From an uncultured Oscillospiraceae bacterium (lineage in GTDB: Bacteria; Bacillota; Clostridia; Oscillospirales; Acutalibacteraceae): DNA of 64,000 nucleotides. A program made the position numbers and the translations under genes. The notes beneath the pieces were generated by a model, which had not been told where the DNA came from, made no database searches, and worked only from the letters and a program-made list of their open reading frames with translations. This document shows, piece after piece, positions 23,382-32,304 of the stretch; the stretch's first letter is position 1; the number at the start of each line of letters is the position of its first letter. The DNA lies in assembly GCA_900539845.1 (NCBI GenBank), contig UQDP01000010.1, positions 21,206 to 85,205 on the forward strand, read 5' to 3'.

Positions 23382-25925
23382 TTATACCATTTCAGCGGTA
23401 AGCTCTTTTTGCTTGATCTGTGTGTACAATTCTTTGATCTCCTCAAAGTGGGTGTAGTTTTCAGCCTGTCTCAGCAGGTTGCGTGCGTCAAGATAAGGCT
23501 TTGCCGAGCGATTGTAGTTTGTGCGGTGATTTTGCTCGTCACGGATCTGTTTATTAAGCTCCTTAAATTCATCTTTAAGGGCTTTGATCTCGCCTTTAAC
23601 GGCACGGATCTCTTTTTTGTTTTTAGCTTCCTGCGCTTCAAAAAGGCGCTTGTAAAGCTTATCCTCTTTTTTATCGTACTGTTCTTCGGTTTCAAACAGA
23701 GCATTGAGCTTGGTGTCATTAGGCACAAGGATATTGCCGCTGCTGAAATATTTATTCTGATATTTTCTGGCGGTAAGTCTTGTTCTGGCAAAGTGGACCA
23801 TATACTGGCGGAATTCTTTTTCGTTTTCTGTTTTCTTGGGAAGCTGCTTTGCCCTTTTAAGTTCGTTTTTAAGTTCGGATATACTGTGCGCTCCGAGACC
23901 TTCAAGCCCTTCGTCATAGATTTTCCGAGCGTGGCCGATCTGAAGCTTTCCGAGTTCGCTTTCGAATCTGGACATTTCTTTTATAACATACGGAGCAAGC
24001 CTGATTTCCTGATTGCGGAGAATAACTGCACGGCGATCTTCCTTAGCGGCTTTAATTGCCGCATGGCGCGCTGCTTTCGCAGCTTTGACAGCCGCTTTTT
24101 TTTCTCCTTTTGTTCCGTCTGCTTTTTTGGCAGCTTTTATTTTTTTCTTTGCGGCAGCATCTTTTTTTGCAGCCTTGATTTGGTCTTTCGTTGCTTTTAC
24201 GGTTTCTTGTTTTTCCAGTTCTTTGGCTTTTTCAACCATTTCAACAACTTCAACAAGATTGTCATTGCTAAGTGTGTTGTTGCCGAAATCTTCAAAAAAT
24301 GCCCGTATTTTAAGCACTCTGACCATACCTTGTTGTTTAAGCTCAGTTAGGTCGTAGAAGAAATAGGGAATAACATTTATAACTGCTCCGGCAATGGATG
24401 CGAGAATCAGGACGCCGCAGATCGTTTGCAGTATATCGCCGTCATAAAGTGAGAAATAGGAAACGCTGGAGGTATCCGCAGCGGCGATCACCTCGTTAAC
24501 AACAGAACCGTTTCGGAGGACTTTGTTCATAACATCGGGATTGTTCATGACCTGCTGTGCGGTTGCCTCGTTGATTCCGAATTTGTCATACAGAAGGTTT
24601 ACGATACCGCTGCTGGCGACGGTTACAAGACCGCCGATTGCCGTTATTGTGGAGAACATACCGTCAATTCTTTCACCGCTGACATACTGCTGGTAATCCC
24701 TGATATCCGCGTTTACCGAGGGGGTAAGGATCTGCATAAACGCGTTCATGAGGTTGTTCATCCAGTAGCAGACGACCAACAGGATGAGCGGGATCCAAGT
24801 GTTGAACGCACTTGTGCTCTCTCCTGTCATATCTATCACTCTTACGACCGGAAACATAAGCCCTATAAACACGATGTTCAGCACGTTTGTGGATATCAGC
24901 ACAAACCTTTTGCCCCATTTTCTGATTGCAAAGGGAGCAAGCAGCATGCCCACAAGCCCCGCGTTCTGACAGATAAGCGTTATCAGTGAATAAGTTGCTC
25001 CGTTGCAGATTCCACCGTAGTTGTAAAGCCAGCCGATTACAACGGACATGGATGATTCAAGGAAGCCCAGCCAGGTAGCCATTGCAATGACCCAGAAATA
25101 CTTATTGCGCAGCACTTCGCGCAGAGAATCCATAAATTTGATCTGGATAACATGCGTTTTTGCCTGTACTATTTTTTCTTTTGTGTTTACGTAAACAACG
25201 ATGCTGAGCATAACGGAAAGTATGGCGAGAGGCGGATAAATGTATCTGTAAAGCCTTATGTCATACATATTATTGTTTGTGAAAAGCTGGGCGAAGATGG
25301 GCATTGCGAGACCTAAAATAGACGGCGCGAGCGAATATACAACGCCCTTGATAGTGGAAACATCGGCCCTTTCCTGCGTGTTCGGTGAAAGCACATGGAT
25401 CAGATTGTCATATGCTTCGGAGAAGAAATAGTAAAAGAAATTCTGAATGAAATTAAAAATGAGAATAATTGCGCAGGTAACAACATACGCTCTGTCTTTT
25501 CCAAGAAAAGTACCCTCTCCGAAAAGCGCGCCGAACTGATTGTAGGGAAACCAGACGAAAAGAATCGTTACTATTGCGCTGGGTATGCCCATTTTGACAA
25601 TATAAGGTCTGTATTTTCCTTCTTTGCTTCTGGTGTTGTCAATAATATTTGCCCTGATTCCCGAAAGAGGAATGTTTACCAGAACGGAGATAAAGTACAT
25701 TATGTACATATCAAGAGGAGCAACGCCAAGCGTGTTTCCTATTAATACGTTCGTTGCGGAAAGTATCATGTTCGTAGCCATCACGGCAAGGAATTTGACG
25801 CCTATGCCTCCGCCTGCGTACGAAACGATTTCCTTAAAGGGCATGTAATGCCCCTCAGGCGGCTCGTTCCAGTGCATTTTAACATTCTTAACAAGTGCGC
25901 CTGCTTTTGCTTTTAGATTTGCCAA
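23382..25925 (-). CDS. MFS (GPH-type) transporter with long Lys/Ala-rich cytoplasmic tail
   Basis: This 847-aa protein has two parts. Residues ~1-500 form a 12-helix major facilitator of the glycoside-pentoside-hexuronide type (AGGGIGVKFLAVMATNM, IDNTRSKEGKYRPYI). Residues ~520-847 are a highly charged, helix-forming extension (repeats such as KAAKKDAAAKKKIKAAKKAD). The tail is far longer than usual GPH transporters, which are ~450-500 aa. It is encoded 18 bases after the sialidase in the same direction, so it likely imports a sialylated sugar. The exact substrate is inference. Confidence 0.85.
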   Translation of the reverse strand: MANLKAKAGALVKNVKMHWNEPPEGHYMPFKEIVSYAGGGIGVKFLAVMATNMILSATNVLIGNTLGVAPLDMYIMYFISVLVNIPLSGIRANIIDNTRSKEGKYRPYIVKMGIPSAIVTILFVWFPYNQFGALFGEGTFLGKDRAYVVTCAIILIFNFIQNFFYYFFSEAYDNLIHVLSPNTQERADVSTIKGVVYSLAPSILGLAMPIFAQLFTNNNMYDIRLYRYIYPPLAILSVMLSIVVYVNTKEKIVQAKTHVIQIKFMDSLREVLRNKYFWVIAMATWLGFLESSMSVVIGWLYNYGGICNGATYSLITLICQNAGLVGMLLAPFAIRKWGKRFVLISTNVLNIVFIGLMFPVVRVIDMTGESTSAFNTWIPLILLVVCYWMNNLMNAFMQILTPSVNADIRDYQQYVSGERIDGMFSTITAIGGLVTVASSGIVNLLYDKFGINEATAQQVMNNPDVMNKVLRNGSVVNEVIAAADTSSVSYFSLYDGDILQTICGVLILASIAGAVINVIPYFFYDLTELKQQGMVRVLKIRAFFEDFGNNTLSNDNLVEVVEMVEKAKELEKQETVKATKDQIKAAKKDAAAKKKIKAAKKADGTKGEKKAAVKAAKAARHAAIKAAKEDRRAVILRNQEIRLAPYVIKEMSRFESELGKLQIGHARKIYDEGLEGLGAHSISELKNELKRAKQLPKKTENEKEFRQYMVHFARTRLTARKYQNKYFSSGNILVPNDTKLNALFETEEQYDKKEDKLYKRLFEAQEAKNKKEIRAVKGEIKALKDEFKELNKQIRDEQNHRTNYNRSAKPYLDARNLLRQAENYTHFEEIKELYTQIKQKELTAEMV

Positions 25926-25943
25926 GATTTTTACCCCCTAAGA

Positions 25944-27275
25944 TCAGAGCGATGATCCATCGCTCTTGTTTTTGCCGCCGCCTTTTATCCAATCTGTTGT
26001 AAAAGAGGCGAATTTTATTTCTCTGCATTCAGTATTCGGTTCAAATAAAACGCCGATTTCTCCGTTTTTCATCTGAACAGCCGAACTGTATACAAAGTCT
26101 CCTTCTTTAAGCAAACGGCTCCACTTGAATGTCTCGCCGTCATCCTCAGACAGACGAACCGTACCGTTCTGCCTTCTCCTGCGGTCCGCAGGGTTTATAA
26201 ATACAACTGTTGGTTTTTCCGTGTTTTCAAGCTTTATAACGCTCATTTGGCATACCGGCTGCGGCAGACTTTCGTCTAACCGAAAATCCTGCCAGCTCTC
26301 GCCGCCGTTTTTGCTGTATGCTACTGCAGTGCTGTGCGTTTTTGCATGATTGCGGATGAAATATTTGAGCGTGCCGTTCTCTTGTTCGATAAGCTGTGAT
26401 TCGGTCAGCATCTCTTCTGCTTTTATCGTCATGCAGTTCAGGCGTTTTCCGTTGATTTCTCTTGTGTTATTCGGAGTTTCGCCCAGCTTCCAGCTTTCGC
26501 CGCCGTCATCGCTGTATATGACGGCACAGGACAGGCGCAGCGGAAAGGTTCTTGTTCCGAAATAGATCGGTACAGCGATTCTTCCGGCATATTTGCCGTG
26601 CTTTATAACGATTCCGCAGCCGGGACCGGGGCCGATAAAACTCATATAGTCTTTTTTTACCATTCTGTTGAGTGAGCGCGGTTCGGACCAGGTCTTACCG
26701 TTGTCCTCGCTGTATACCATCATAAGGTAGGAGGTGCGTTCCTCCTTGAATTTTCCCGCGGTATATATATTGCCGAGCTCTTTTTTACCGTTTGATACAT
26801 TTCCGCTCTCGTCAACAGTATAAGGAGTGTCTTTGCCGTTCCTGTTGAAAAGCTTTCCGTTTTTGAGAATATATTTTTTTCCGAAAAAGCCGTTTATGTA
26901 TTTGTTTCCGTTTTCATCTTCGCCTCGGCTGCATCTGCTGTTTCTGATACCTGTTCCGGCAGGCGTGTGCGAATATATAAGAATGATTCGGCAGTTTTTT
27001 TCACTGTACACCATAACCGGGTCTATCGCGGCAGAGGATCTGAGCTGTTTTGTGCCGTGCTCCTTTACTGCCACGGTCATATCCTCCCAGGTCCTGCCGC
27101 AGTCAAAGCTTCTGCGTATCACCTTGTCTATCCGGTTCGGATTATCCATGCCTGAGCAGTATCTTGCGTCCGCGCATGCCACAAGCACACCGTTTTTTGC
27201 CGTGATTAGAGACGGTATTCTGTAATATTCCGACGGTCCTTTTATATTCGGACCGAAAACGGTCTGAAATTCCAT
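25944..27275 (-). CDS. nanH: Exo-alpha-sialidase (GH33-like), no signal peptide
   Basis: This 443-aa BNR/Asp-box protein has the sialidase RIP motif at YYRIPSL (Arg19-Ile-Pro), followed by five Asp-boxes: SFDCGRTW, SEDNGKTW, SDDGGESW, SKNGGESW and SEDDGETF. GH33 enzymes release terminal sialic acid, using an Arg triad and a Tyr/Glu pair. There is no signal sequence, so the enzyme should be cytoplasmic, acting on an imported sialoside. It is first in a two-gene minus-strand operon with the MFS transporter, under a promoter overlapped by a palindrome (27312-27345). Confidence 0.88.
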   Translation of the reverse strand: MEFQTVFGPNIKGPSEYYRIPSLITAKNGVLVACADARYCSGMDNPNRIDKVIRRSFDCGRTWEDMTVAVKEHGTKQLRSSAAIDPVMVYSEKNCRIILIYSHTPAGTGIRNSRCSRGEDENGNKYINGFFGKKYILKNGKLFNRNGKDTPYTVDESGNVSNGKKELGNIYTAGKFKEERTSYLMMVYSEDNGKTWSEPRSLNRMVKKDYMSFIGPGPGCGIVIKHGKYAGRIAVPIYFGTRTFPLRLSCAVIYSDDGGESWKLGETPNNTREINGKRLNCMTIKAEEMLTESQLIEQENGTLKYFIRNHAKTHSTAVAYSKNGGESWQDFRLDESLPQPVCQMSVIKLENTEKPTVVFINPADRRRRQNGTVRLSEDDGETFKWSRLLKEGDFVYSSAVQMKNGEIGVLFEPNTECREIKFASFTTDWIKGGGKNKSDGSSL

Positions 27276-27311
27276 TCAATACCTCCTGCGCCTGTGTTTT
27301 GCACTGATAGT

Positions 27312-27345
27312 ACTTTATTATAACAAAGTTATAAAGTGTTATCAA
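27312..27345 (-). promoter_or_regulatory. Promoter and overlapping operator of the sialidase operon
   Basis: On the minus strand, TTGATA (27345-27340), a 17-bp spacer and a perfect TATAAT (27322-27317). An imperfect dyad with ACTTTA/TAAAGT ends and TATAAC/GTTATA inside covers the spacer and -10 (27312-27337), the position expected of a repressor site. Confidence 0.7.
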
Positions 27346-27408
27346 GTAAATAAAATAATTTAATATTTACCTATATTAACGAATTAAAAAAATATATATA
27401 AATAGAAT

Positions 27409-27437
27409 TTGACTTTAATTATTTGTTGTGTTATGCT
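27409..27437 (+). promoter_or_regulatory. Predicted promoter of the MATE gene
   Basis: TTGACT (27409-27414), a 17-bp spacer and TATGCT (27432-27437), 60 bases before the start. Confidence 0.55.
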
Positions 27438-27496
27438 ACGTAATACTGTTCGGTTTTGCTGCCGGACCTTTTATTGATATATGAAAGGAGATATTT

Positions 27497-28882
27497 ATGG
27501 AATCAAAGGCATTGTTTTCAAAAACCCCGCCGCTTAAGCTGTTTTTTATCGCTGCTTTTCCCGGTGCAGTCAGCATGCTGGCATCGGCACTTTATCAGAC
27601 TTTGGACGGCGTTTTCGTAGGCAGATTTTTGGGAGAAACGCCTTTCGCCGCTCTTAATCTTGCGATGCCGTTTGTAATCATCAATTTTGCGCTTGCAGAT
27701 CTGATCGGTGTCGGCTCGTCCGTACCCATTTCTGTCAGCCTTGGCAAAAACAAAGATAAAGAGGCCAATAATATCTTCACCTGTGCCTGCCTTATGATAT
27801 TTATCGCAGGCGTTGTTGTGGGCGCAATACTTTTTGCTGCCGCTCCGCTGCTTATGAGAGTCATGGGAGCGGAGGGCGAGTTTGCCGATAACGCAGTGCA
27901 GTATCTTCGCGTTTACGCGCTCTGCTCGCCGGTTACAACGATTGTTTTTGCAATGGATAATTTTTTGCGTATATGCGGCAGGATAAAAACAAGCATGTTT
28001 CTGAACATTTTTATGTCCGTATTGAGCGCCGTACTTGAGTTCGTATTTCTCGGGGTGCTCAAATGGGGAATCTGGGCGGCTGCGCTTGCCACCTGCATCG
28101 GCATGTTTACGAGTGCTTTCTTTGCGCTCCTGCCCTTTTTAAGAGGAAAGCTCCAGCTTCGTTTCTGTCGTCCGCGCTTTAGTTTTTCCATGATAAAGCG
28201 CATCGTTTCCTGCGGCAGCCCCAACTTTCTTAATAATATAGCAGGCAGGATAACTTCCATCATTATGAATTACATTCTTGTGCGCGCCGGCGGGCAGACC
28301 GCCGTTTCCGTTTACGGAATACTCATGTATGTAGAGGGCTTTATTCAGCCGCTGCTTTACGGTATGTGTGATTCGCTTCAGCCTGCTGTAGGCTTCAACT
28401 GGGGAGCAGGTAAGTATTCGCGCGTTCGCGCTATTGAAAAATGCTGCTTCGTTTCAAGCGCTGTTGTGTCGATCCTTTCGGTCTTCGTGATCTGTTTGCT
28501 GCCGGAGCAGATAACAAATCTGTTTCTCGGCGAATCGGGTGCCGATGTGTTTGCCATGTCTGTGGCTGCGCTTCCGCTTTTTGGTTTAACTTATATAACC
28601 AGATGGTTCTCGTTTGCAACGCAAAGCTATATGCTTGCTGTTGAAAAGCCAATGCCGGCTTCGCTTATATCAGTCAGCACTGCGCTGATCTTTCCCGTTA
28701 TTCTCATTTTTGCGCTCAATCCGTTCGGGCTCACGGGCATATGGCTGAATTTTGCCGGCACCTCGGTTCTGGCGGCGATTATGTCCGCCGTGATACTTAT
28801 ATGTTTGCGCCGTCAGCTCTCAAGGCAGGATGTGCCTGAAGCACAAAGGAATCTTTTGGCGCAGGAACAGGCAGGTGAATGA
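27497..28882 (+). CDS. MATE family efflux transporter
   Basis: This 461-aa, 12-helix MATE/MOP exporter is of the bacterial DinF/MepA type. It has the typical start PLKLFFIAAFPGAVSMLASALYQ followed by DGVFVGRFLG, with the second half repeating the fold. MATE proteins export drugs or cationic metabolites using Na+ or H+. GAAAGGAG precedes ATG 27497. The stop overlaps the following FMN-binding protein gene by 4 bases (ATGA), so they form one operon. The substrate cannot be read from the sequence. Confidence 0.92.
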   Translation: MESKALFSKTPPLKLFFIAAFPGAVSMLASALYQTLDGVFVGRFLGETPFAALNLAMPFVIINFALADLIGVGSSVPISVSLGKNKDKEANNIFTCACLMIFIAGVVVGAILFAAAPLLMRVMGAEGEFADNAVQYLRVYALCSPVTTIVFAMDNFLRICGRIKTSMFLNIFMSVLSAVLEFVFLGVLKWGIWAAALATCIGMFTSAFFALLPFLRGKLQLRFCRPRFSFSMIKRIVSCGSPNFLNNIAGRITSIIMNYILVRAGGQTAVSVYGILMYVEGFIQPLLYGMCDSLQPAVGFNWGAGKYSRVRAIEKCCFVSSAVVSILSVFVICLLPEQITNLFLGESGADVFAMSVAALPLFGLTYITRWFSFATQSYMLAVEKPMPASLISVSTALIFPVILIFALNPFGLTGIWLNFAGTSVLAAIMSAVILICLRRQLSRQDVPEAQRNLLAQEQAGE

Positions 28883-29355
28883 TGAGAAGAAACGAACGTG
28901 AAGTGAAGGATAAAAATCGCATATTGCAGATCCTTGAGGAATGCCGGGTGTGCCGGCTTGCTTTTAGTGATGATCATGCTCCGTATATAGTGCCGCTTAA
29001 TTTCGGCTATGAAACGGATGGGAACATGCTTTCGCTCTATTTTCATTGCGCAAAAGAGGGTAGGAAAATAGAGCTGATCAAACGATCATCCGCAGCCGCG
29101 TTTGAAACAGATTTCTTCAGACGGCTCGTAACAGCGGATCAGGCGTGTGGTTACACTGCCCGGTACAGCAGTATCACAGGTTTCGGCGATGTGGAAATAT
29201 TGACCGACAGCGATCAGAAGCTCAAAGGCCTGTGCGCTGTAATGCGCCACTATACCGGCAGAGCGGATTGGCAGATATCCCAAGCTGCAATTGACGCGGT
29301 CTGCGTTCTTAAGCTTACTGTCAAGGAACTGTCCTGCAAGGAAAATTTAACTTAG
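28879..29355 (+). CDS. PNPOx-like FMN-binding protein (NimA-type)
   Basis: This 158-aa split-barrel flavin-binding protein has MRRNEREVKDKNRILQIL near its N-terminus, CRVCRLAFSDDHAPYIVPLNFGYE and FHCAKEGRKIELIKR. This is the pattern of the pyridoxamine 5'-phosphate oxidase/5-nitroimidazole resistance (Nim) family. A flavin reductase or detoxifying role is usual. It is coupled by ATGA overlap to the MATE exporter, suggesting joint handling of a toxic redox-active compound (inference). The second ATG at 28882 is an equally possible start. Confidence 0.85.
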   Translation: MMRRNEREVKDKNRILQILEECRVCRLAFSDDHAPYIVPLNFGYETDGNMLSLYFHCAKEGRKIELIKRSSAAAFETDFFRRLVTADQACGYTARYSSITGFGDVEILTDSDQKLKGLCAVMRHYTGRADWQISQAAIDAVCVLKLTVKELSCKENLT

Positions 29356-29372
29356 TTTTTTCACAATCAGAA

Positions 29373-29404
29373 ACACTCCGGCTAAAACGTCGGAGTGCTT
29401 TTCT
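29373..29404 (+). terminator. Terminator of the MATE-PNPOx operon
   Basis: ACACTCCG pairs with CGGAGTG(C) (29374-29380 with 29391-29397), followed by CTTTTCTT. Confidence 0.8.
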
Positions 29405-29434
29405 TGATAAACTGTTTTGGATACTATGAACTGC

Positions 29435-30409
29435 TTATTTTCCAAGCTCTTTAAACGCCGTTCTGTATAGCTGCGCGCTGCAAAGCGTATTTCTCCACCA
29501 GCCGAAATGGCGGGGAGTGTATCTGTAATATCTTTCTGTCTCCATAATAAACGCCATCATCGCAAGGGAGGCGGCATAGCGTATTCTCTCGCCTCTTCCT
29601 GCGCCTATCCCGATCTTTGCATATTTATTGTGCACGGCAAGTGATTTTTTGCTGCCGAGAGGAGTGAGAAAATCAAGGCAGCAAAAATCGAATACGGGAT
29701 CTCCCCAAAAGCTGCGCTCAGGGTCTATCCAAGCGTATTCCACATTGCCGTTTCTTCTGCGGCAAATGATATTCGCGTCCCATATATCATAGTTGACCAT
29801 TGTGCACGGCGCTTTTTCAAAGATACTTCTGTGTCTGTCAATATAATTTATGAATTTTTTTCCGCGGCGGCTTGTTCTGCCTTTTTTGCGGCAGTCCTCG
29901 GCAAGATCTTCCGCTGCGGCGCGCAGGGCAAAATACCAGTTATCATACATTTTATTCTGCACATATCCGAATTTATCGCCGCTGATATTATGGATTTCGG
30001 CGGCCATTTTTGCAAGCGCTCCGCTTGCCTCTTCTTTTTCCTGCGGCGTAAACGCAAAGCGGTTTTTCGGGACGCCTTCCAGCTTTTCCATAACAAACCA
30101 GTCGGCATTTATAAGCTTTCGTGAAAGATCGCTGTAATATATTTCAGGCACCCTTATGGATGTGTTTTTTCTTAAGATGTCATACCAGTACAGCTCGGCT
30201 TTCATCATGCCTTTTTCATAGGTGAGCACCTGTGTATTCGCATCGGGGGCAATCTTCAGAGCGTATTTTCTGTCTGCCGAGATTTCATAAACGGCGTTGT
30301 ATTCCCCGTCGCCGAGCGGCCTGATTTCTTTGATGTTCTCTATTCCCGCGCTTTGGCAAAGGCTTTTTATCATCTTCTCGTCAAGAAGAAATTTTGTTTT
30401 GCTTATCAT
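29435..30409 (-). CDS. Aminoglycoside phosphotransferase (APH/ChoK) family kinase
   Basis: This ~324-aa small-molecule kinase has the N-lobe Gly-rich GDGEYNAVYEI and ALKI lysine. The catalytic loop is VNYDIWDANII, in which the usual HxDxxxxN histidine is Asn but Asp and Asn are kept. The metal-binding segment is IDPERSFWGDPVFD. The family includes aminoglycoside, choline, homoserine and fructosamine kinases, and the substrate is not evident. ATG 30409 is preferred because CGGAG lies 8 bases upstream; the ATG at 30427 lies before that site. Confidence 0.82.
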   Translation of the reverse strand: MISKTKFLLDEKMIKSLCQSAGIENIKEIRPLGDGEYNAVYEISADRKYALKIAPDANTQVLTYEKGMMKAELYWYDILRKNTSIRVPEIYYSDLSRKLINADWFVMEKLEGVPKNRFAFTPQEKEEASGALAKMAAEIHNISGDKFGYVQNKMYDNWYFALRAAAEDLAEDCRKKGRTSRRGKKFINYIDRHRSIFEKAPCTMVNYDIWDANIICRRRNGNVEYAWIDPERSFWGDPVFDFCCLDFLTPLGSKKSLAVHNKYAKIGIGAGRGERIRYAASLAMMAFIMETERYYRYTPRHFGWWRNTLCSAQLYRTAFKELGK

Positions 30410-30572
30410 CTTTTTTCTCCGTTTCATTTTATATCTGAATTATACATTATAAATTCTCGGCAGTCTATCATAATGTCGCTCTTTTATCTGCGTTTTGTAT
30501 TCATTGTTGAATCTGCACAAAAAAGCAGTGCAAAATTTGTGCGCTGTCAAAGATTGACAATTCTTTAACATA

Positions 30573-30621
30573 TTTACAAATGTGACGGCTATGTTATATA
30601 ATCAAATTACGGTATATACCG
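30573..30621 (+). promoter_or_regulatory. Promoter with start-site palindrome upstream of membrane protein gene
   Basis: TTTACA (30573-30578), an 18-bp spacer and TATAAT (30597-30602), followed at the likely start site by the perfect palindrome CGGTATATACCG (30610-30621), a possible operator. Confidence 0.5.
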
Positions 30622-30646
30622 AATCTGTGATTTAAGGAGAAAAAAT

Positions 30647-31450
30647 ATGGAGGTTGTTGCTCAAAGAGTTTTTGAGCCGTTTTATATGTGGCTCGATATA
30701 GCGTTTCTCGTTATTTACGCCGGTCTGCTGCTTTATAAGAAAAAGTACGCAACCGTTCTGGTGGGTTTTCTTGCCGGAATCCTTTATCAGATCGTTGATT
30801 ACGGAATTTTTCATCTCGCCACGCATTCACGTTCCATTTCGGACGGATACAGCCTGTTCTGGGTGCTTTTGTGGATGTCGATGAGCTACGGCTTTACCAA
30901 TTTTACCTGGATCTGGCTTTGGATCTCAAAAGATAAAAACTTGTTTGAATGGACAATATTGATTCTCGGCTGGTGGCTGTGCTGCCCGCTGCTCACGCAG
31001 ACTTTCGGTCCCCACACGGAATACATAACCATCCAGCGCACCACGGGTGCTTACCATGGCTGGATGGCGCTCATACTCTTCGTCGGCTATTTAGGTCTGA
31101 TTATCTGGAACACCACCAGAAAGAAAAAAGGGGAACGGGCAAATATACCTTGGCTTCTCGCCATAGGAATACTCGTTCAGTTCGGCTGGGAAGTCGGTCT
31201 TTACCTCGGCGGTATCCGAAGCGCAGAGCTTACAACGCTTGAGGAGAAGATCGCTCCGATGATCATAAATTCCCTGCTTGAGACAAATCTCGGAATGCCG
31301 TATATATTTGTGATTTTCATCGCTGTTTCCAGGCGTTTTACCGAAAGACTCAAAAAGAGGGGCAGAAGGCTCGGCTTTACGGAAAGAATTATTGAGAATA
31401 ATGCCGAAAAAGTCAAGGATTATGAAAATGTTTCAGAATACCTTGCGTAA
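30647..31450 (+). CDS. Multi-pass membrane protein of unknown function
   Basis: This 267-aa protein has about seven predicted membrane helices (for example WLDIAFLVIYAGLLLY, TVLVGFLAGILYQIV, WTILILGWWLCCPLL, WMALILFVGYLGLII, IFVIFIAVSRRF). It is rich in Trp and Tyr within the membrane (SLFWVLLWMSMSYGFTNFTWIWLW). The C-terminus is basic and cytoplasmic. TAAGGAG precedes ATG 30647. I do not recognise a functional family. It has its own promoter and is followed by a hairpin and an acetyltransferase gene. Confidence 0.8.
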   Translation: MEVVAQRVFEPFYMWLDIAFLVIYAGLLLYKKKYATVLVGFLAGILYQIVDYGIFHLATHSRSISDGYSLFWVLLWMSMSYGFTNFTWIWLWISKDKNLFEWTILILGWWLCCPLLTQTFGPHTEYITIQRTTGAYHGWMALILFVGYLGLIIWNTTRKKKGERANIPWLLAIGILVQFGWEVGLYLGGIRSAELTTLEEKIAPMIINSLLETNLGMPYIFVIFIAVSRRFTERLKKRGRRLGFTERIIENNAEKVKDYENVSEYLA

Positions 31451-31476
31451 CGGAGATTTTTACTATAGAATGATAT

Positions 31477-31499
31477 GCGGCAGGTTTTATACCTGCCGC
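31477..31499 (+). promoter_or_regulatory. GC-rich hairpin before the acetyltransferase gene
   Basis: GCGGCAGG pairs perfectly with CCTGCCGC around a 7-nt loop. The T-run is missing. A TATAGA box lies at 31464-31469, so the hairpin may sit at the 5' end of the acetyltransferase transcript rather than end the upstream one. Confidence 0.5.
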
Positions 31500-31527
31500 G
31501 TTAATCTGTTCAAAGAGAGGAATTTTT

Positions 31528-32172
31528 ATGGACAACAAAACCAGAATGAATAAGGGTATGGCATATATTGCCGATGAAACGCTAGTGGAGGAGATGAAAC
31601 AGAATAAAAGGCTCACGCATCAGTTCAATACCACAGATCCATGGGAATTTGAAAAGCTGGATAAAATAGCGCATCGGATTTTCGGCAGCCTCGGCAAAAA
31701 CGCATGGATAAATCCGCCTTTTTACTGTGATTACGGTAAACATATTTTTGCCGGCGACGGCTTCAACGCGAATTACGGCTGTGTAATACTTGATGTCGGC
31801 AGAGTCGATATAGGAAACAATGTGTTTTTCGCGCCCAATGTTTCCGTTTACACTGCCGGTCATCCCGTTCACCCGGCGGCGCGCGGCACGATGTATGAAT
31901 ACGGGATACCGATAAAGATAGGAAATGATGTGTGGGTAGGCGGAAACAGCGTTATCCTGCCGGGCGTAACGATCGGAGACGGCGTTGTTATCGGTGCAGG
32001 AAGCGTTGTAACCAAGGATATCCCATCGGGCGTAATAGCGGCAGGCAATCCTTGCCGTGTTATAAGGAAGATCACGGAAGAGGATCTAAAATACTATTTT
32101 AAAGACAGAGAATTTGATGAAGAAGCATTTGAAACGGTTAAAGCAGTCGCTGAAGAAAGAGATAAAAAATAA
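31528..32172 (+). CDS. maa: Sugar O-acetyltransferase (maltose/galactoside type)
   Basis: This 214-aa left-handed beta-helix acetyltransferase has an N-terminal Mac domain (Y-I-A-D-E-T-L...). Hexapeptide repeats follow (VDIGNNVFFAPNV, IKIGNDVWVGGNSVILPG, VTIGDGVVIGAGSVV). The catalytic histidine lies in YTAGHPVHP. It transfers acetyl from acetyl-CoA to a sugar 6-OH, perhaps detoxifying non-metabolised sugars. AGAGAGGAA precedes ATG 31528. The closest families are maltose and galactoside O-acetyltransferase; the acceptor is unproven. Confidence 0.9.
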   Translation: MDNKTRMNKGMAYIADETLVEEMKQNKRLTHQFNTTDPWEFEKLDKIAHRIFGSLGKNAWINPPFYCDYGKHIFAGDGFNANYGCVILDVGRVDIGNNVFFAPNVSVYTAGHPVHPAARGTMYEYGIPIKIGNDVWVGGNSVILPGVTIGDGVVIGAGSVVTKDIPSGVIAAGNPCRVIRKITEEDLKYYFKDREFDEEAFETVKAVAEERDKK

Positions 32173-32204
32173 TTGAATTTTACCGATTTTTTTATCCGGC
32201 ACTA

Positions 32205-32233
32205 TTGATTTATAAAGACTTTTGCTTTATAAT
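32205..32233 (+). promoter_or_regulatory. Predicted promoter of the DUF1846 gene
   Basis: TTGATT (32205-32210), a 17-bp spacer and a perfect TATAAT (32228-32233). Confidence 0.65.
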
Positions 32234-32243
32234 ATGTAAGTAC

Positions 32244-32281
32244 AGACGGTTGTACACGCGTGCAGCCGTCTTATTCTTTTT
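32244..32281 (+). terminator. Terminator-like hairpin at the 5' end of the DUF1846 transcript
   Basis: AGACGGTTG (32244-32252) pairs with CAGCCGTCT (32263-32271) with one G-U, then TATTCTTTTTT. It starts ~10 bases after the TATAAT at 32228-32233. It is thus either an attenuator for the DUF1846 gene or the terminator of the acetyltransferase gene overlapped by a new promoter. Confidence 0.65.
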
Positions 32282-32304
32282 TAGGCAGTTCAAAGAGGTA
32301 GGGT

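Noticed and set aside
24013..24357. Ala/Phe-rich plus-strand frames over the MFS tail
   Set aside because: They are antisense shadows of the Lys/Ala-rich C-terminal tail of the transporter.
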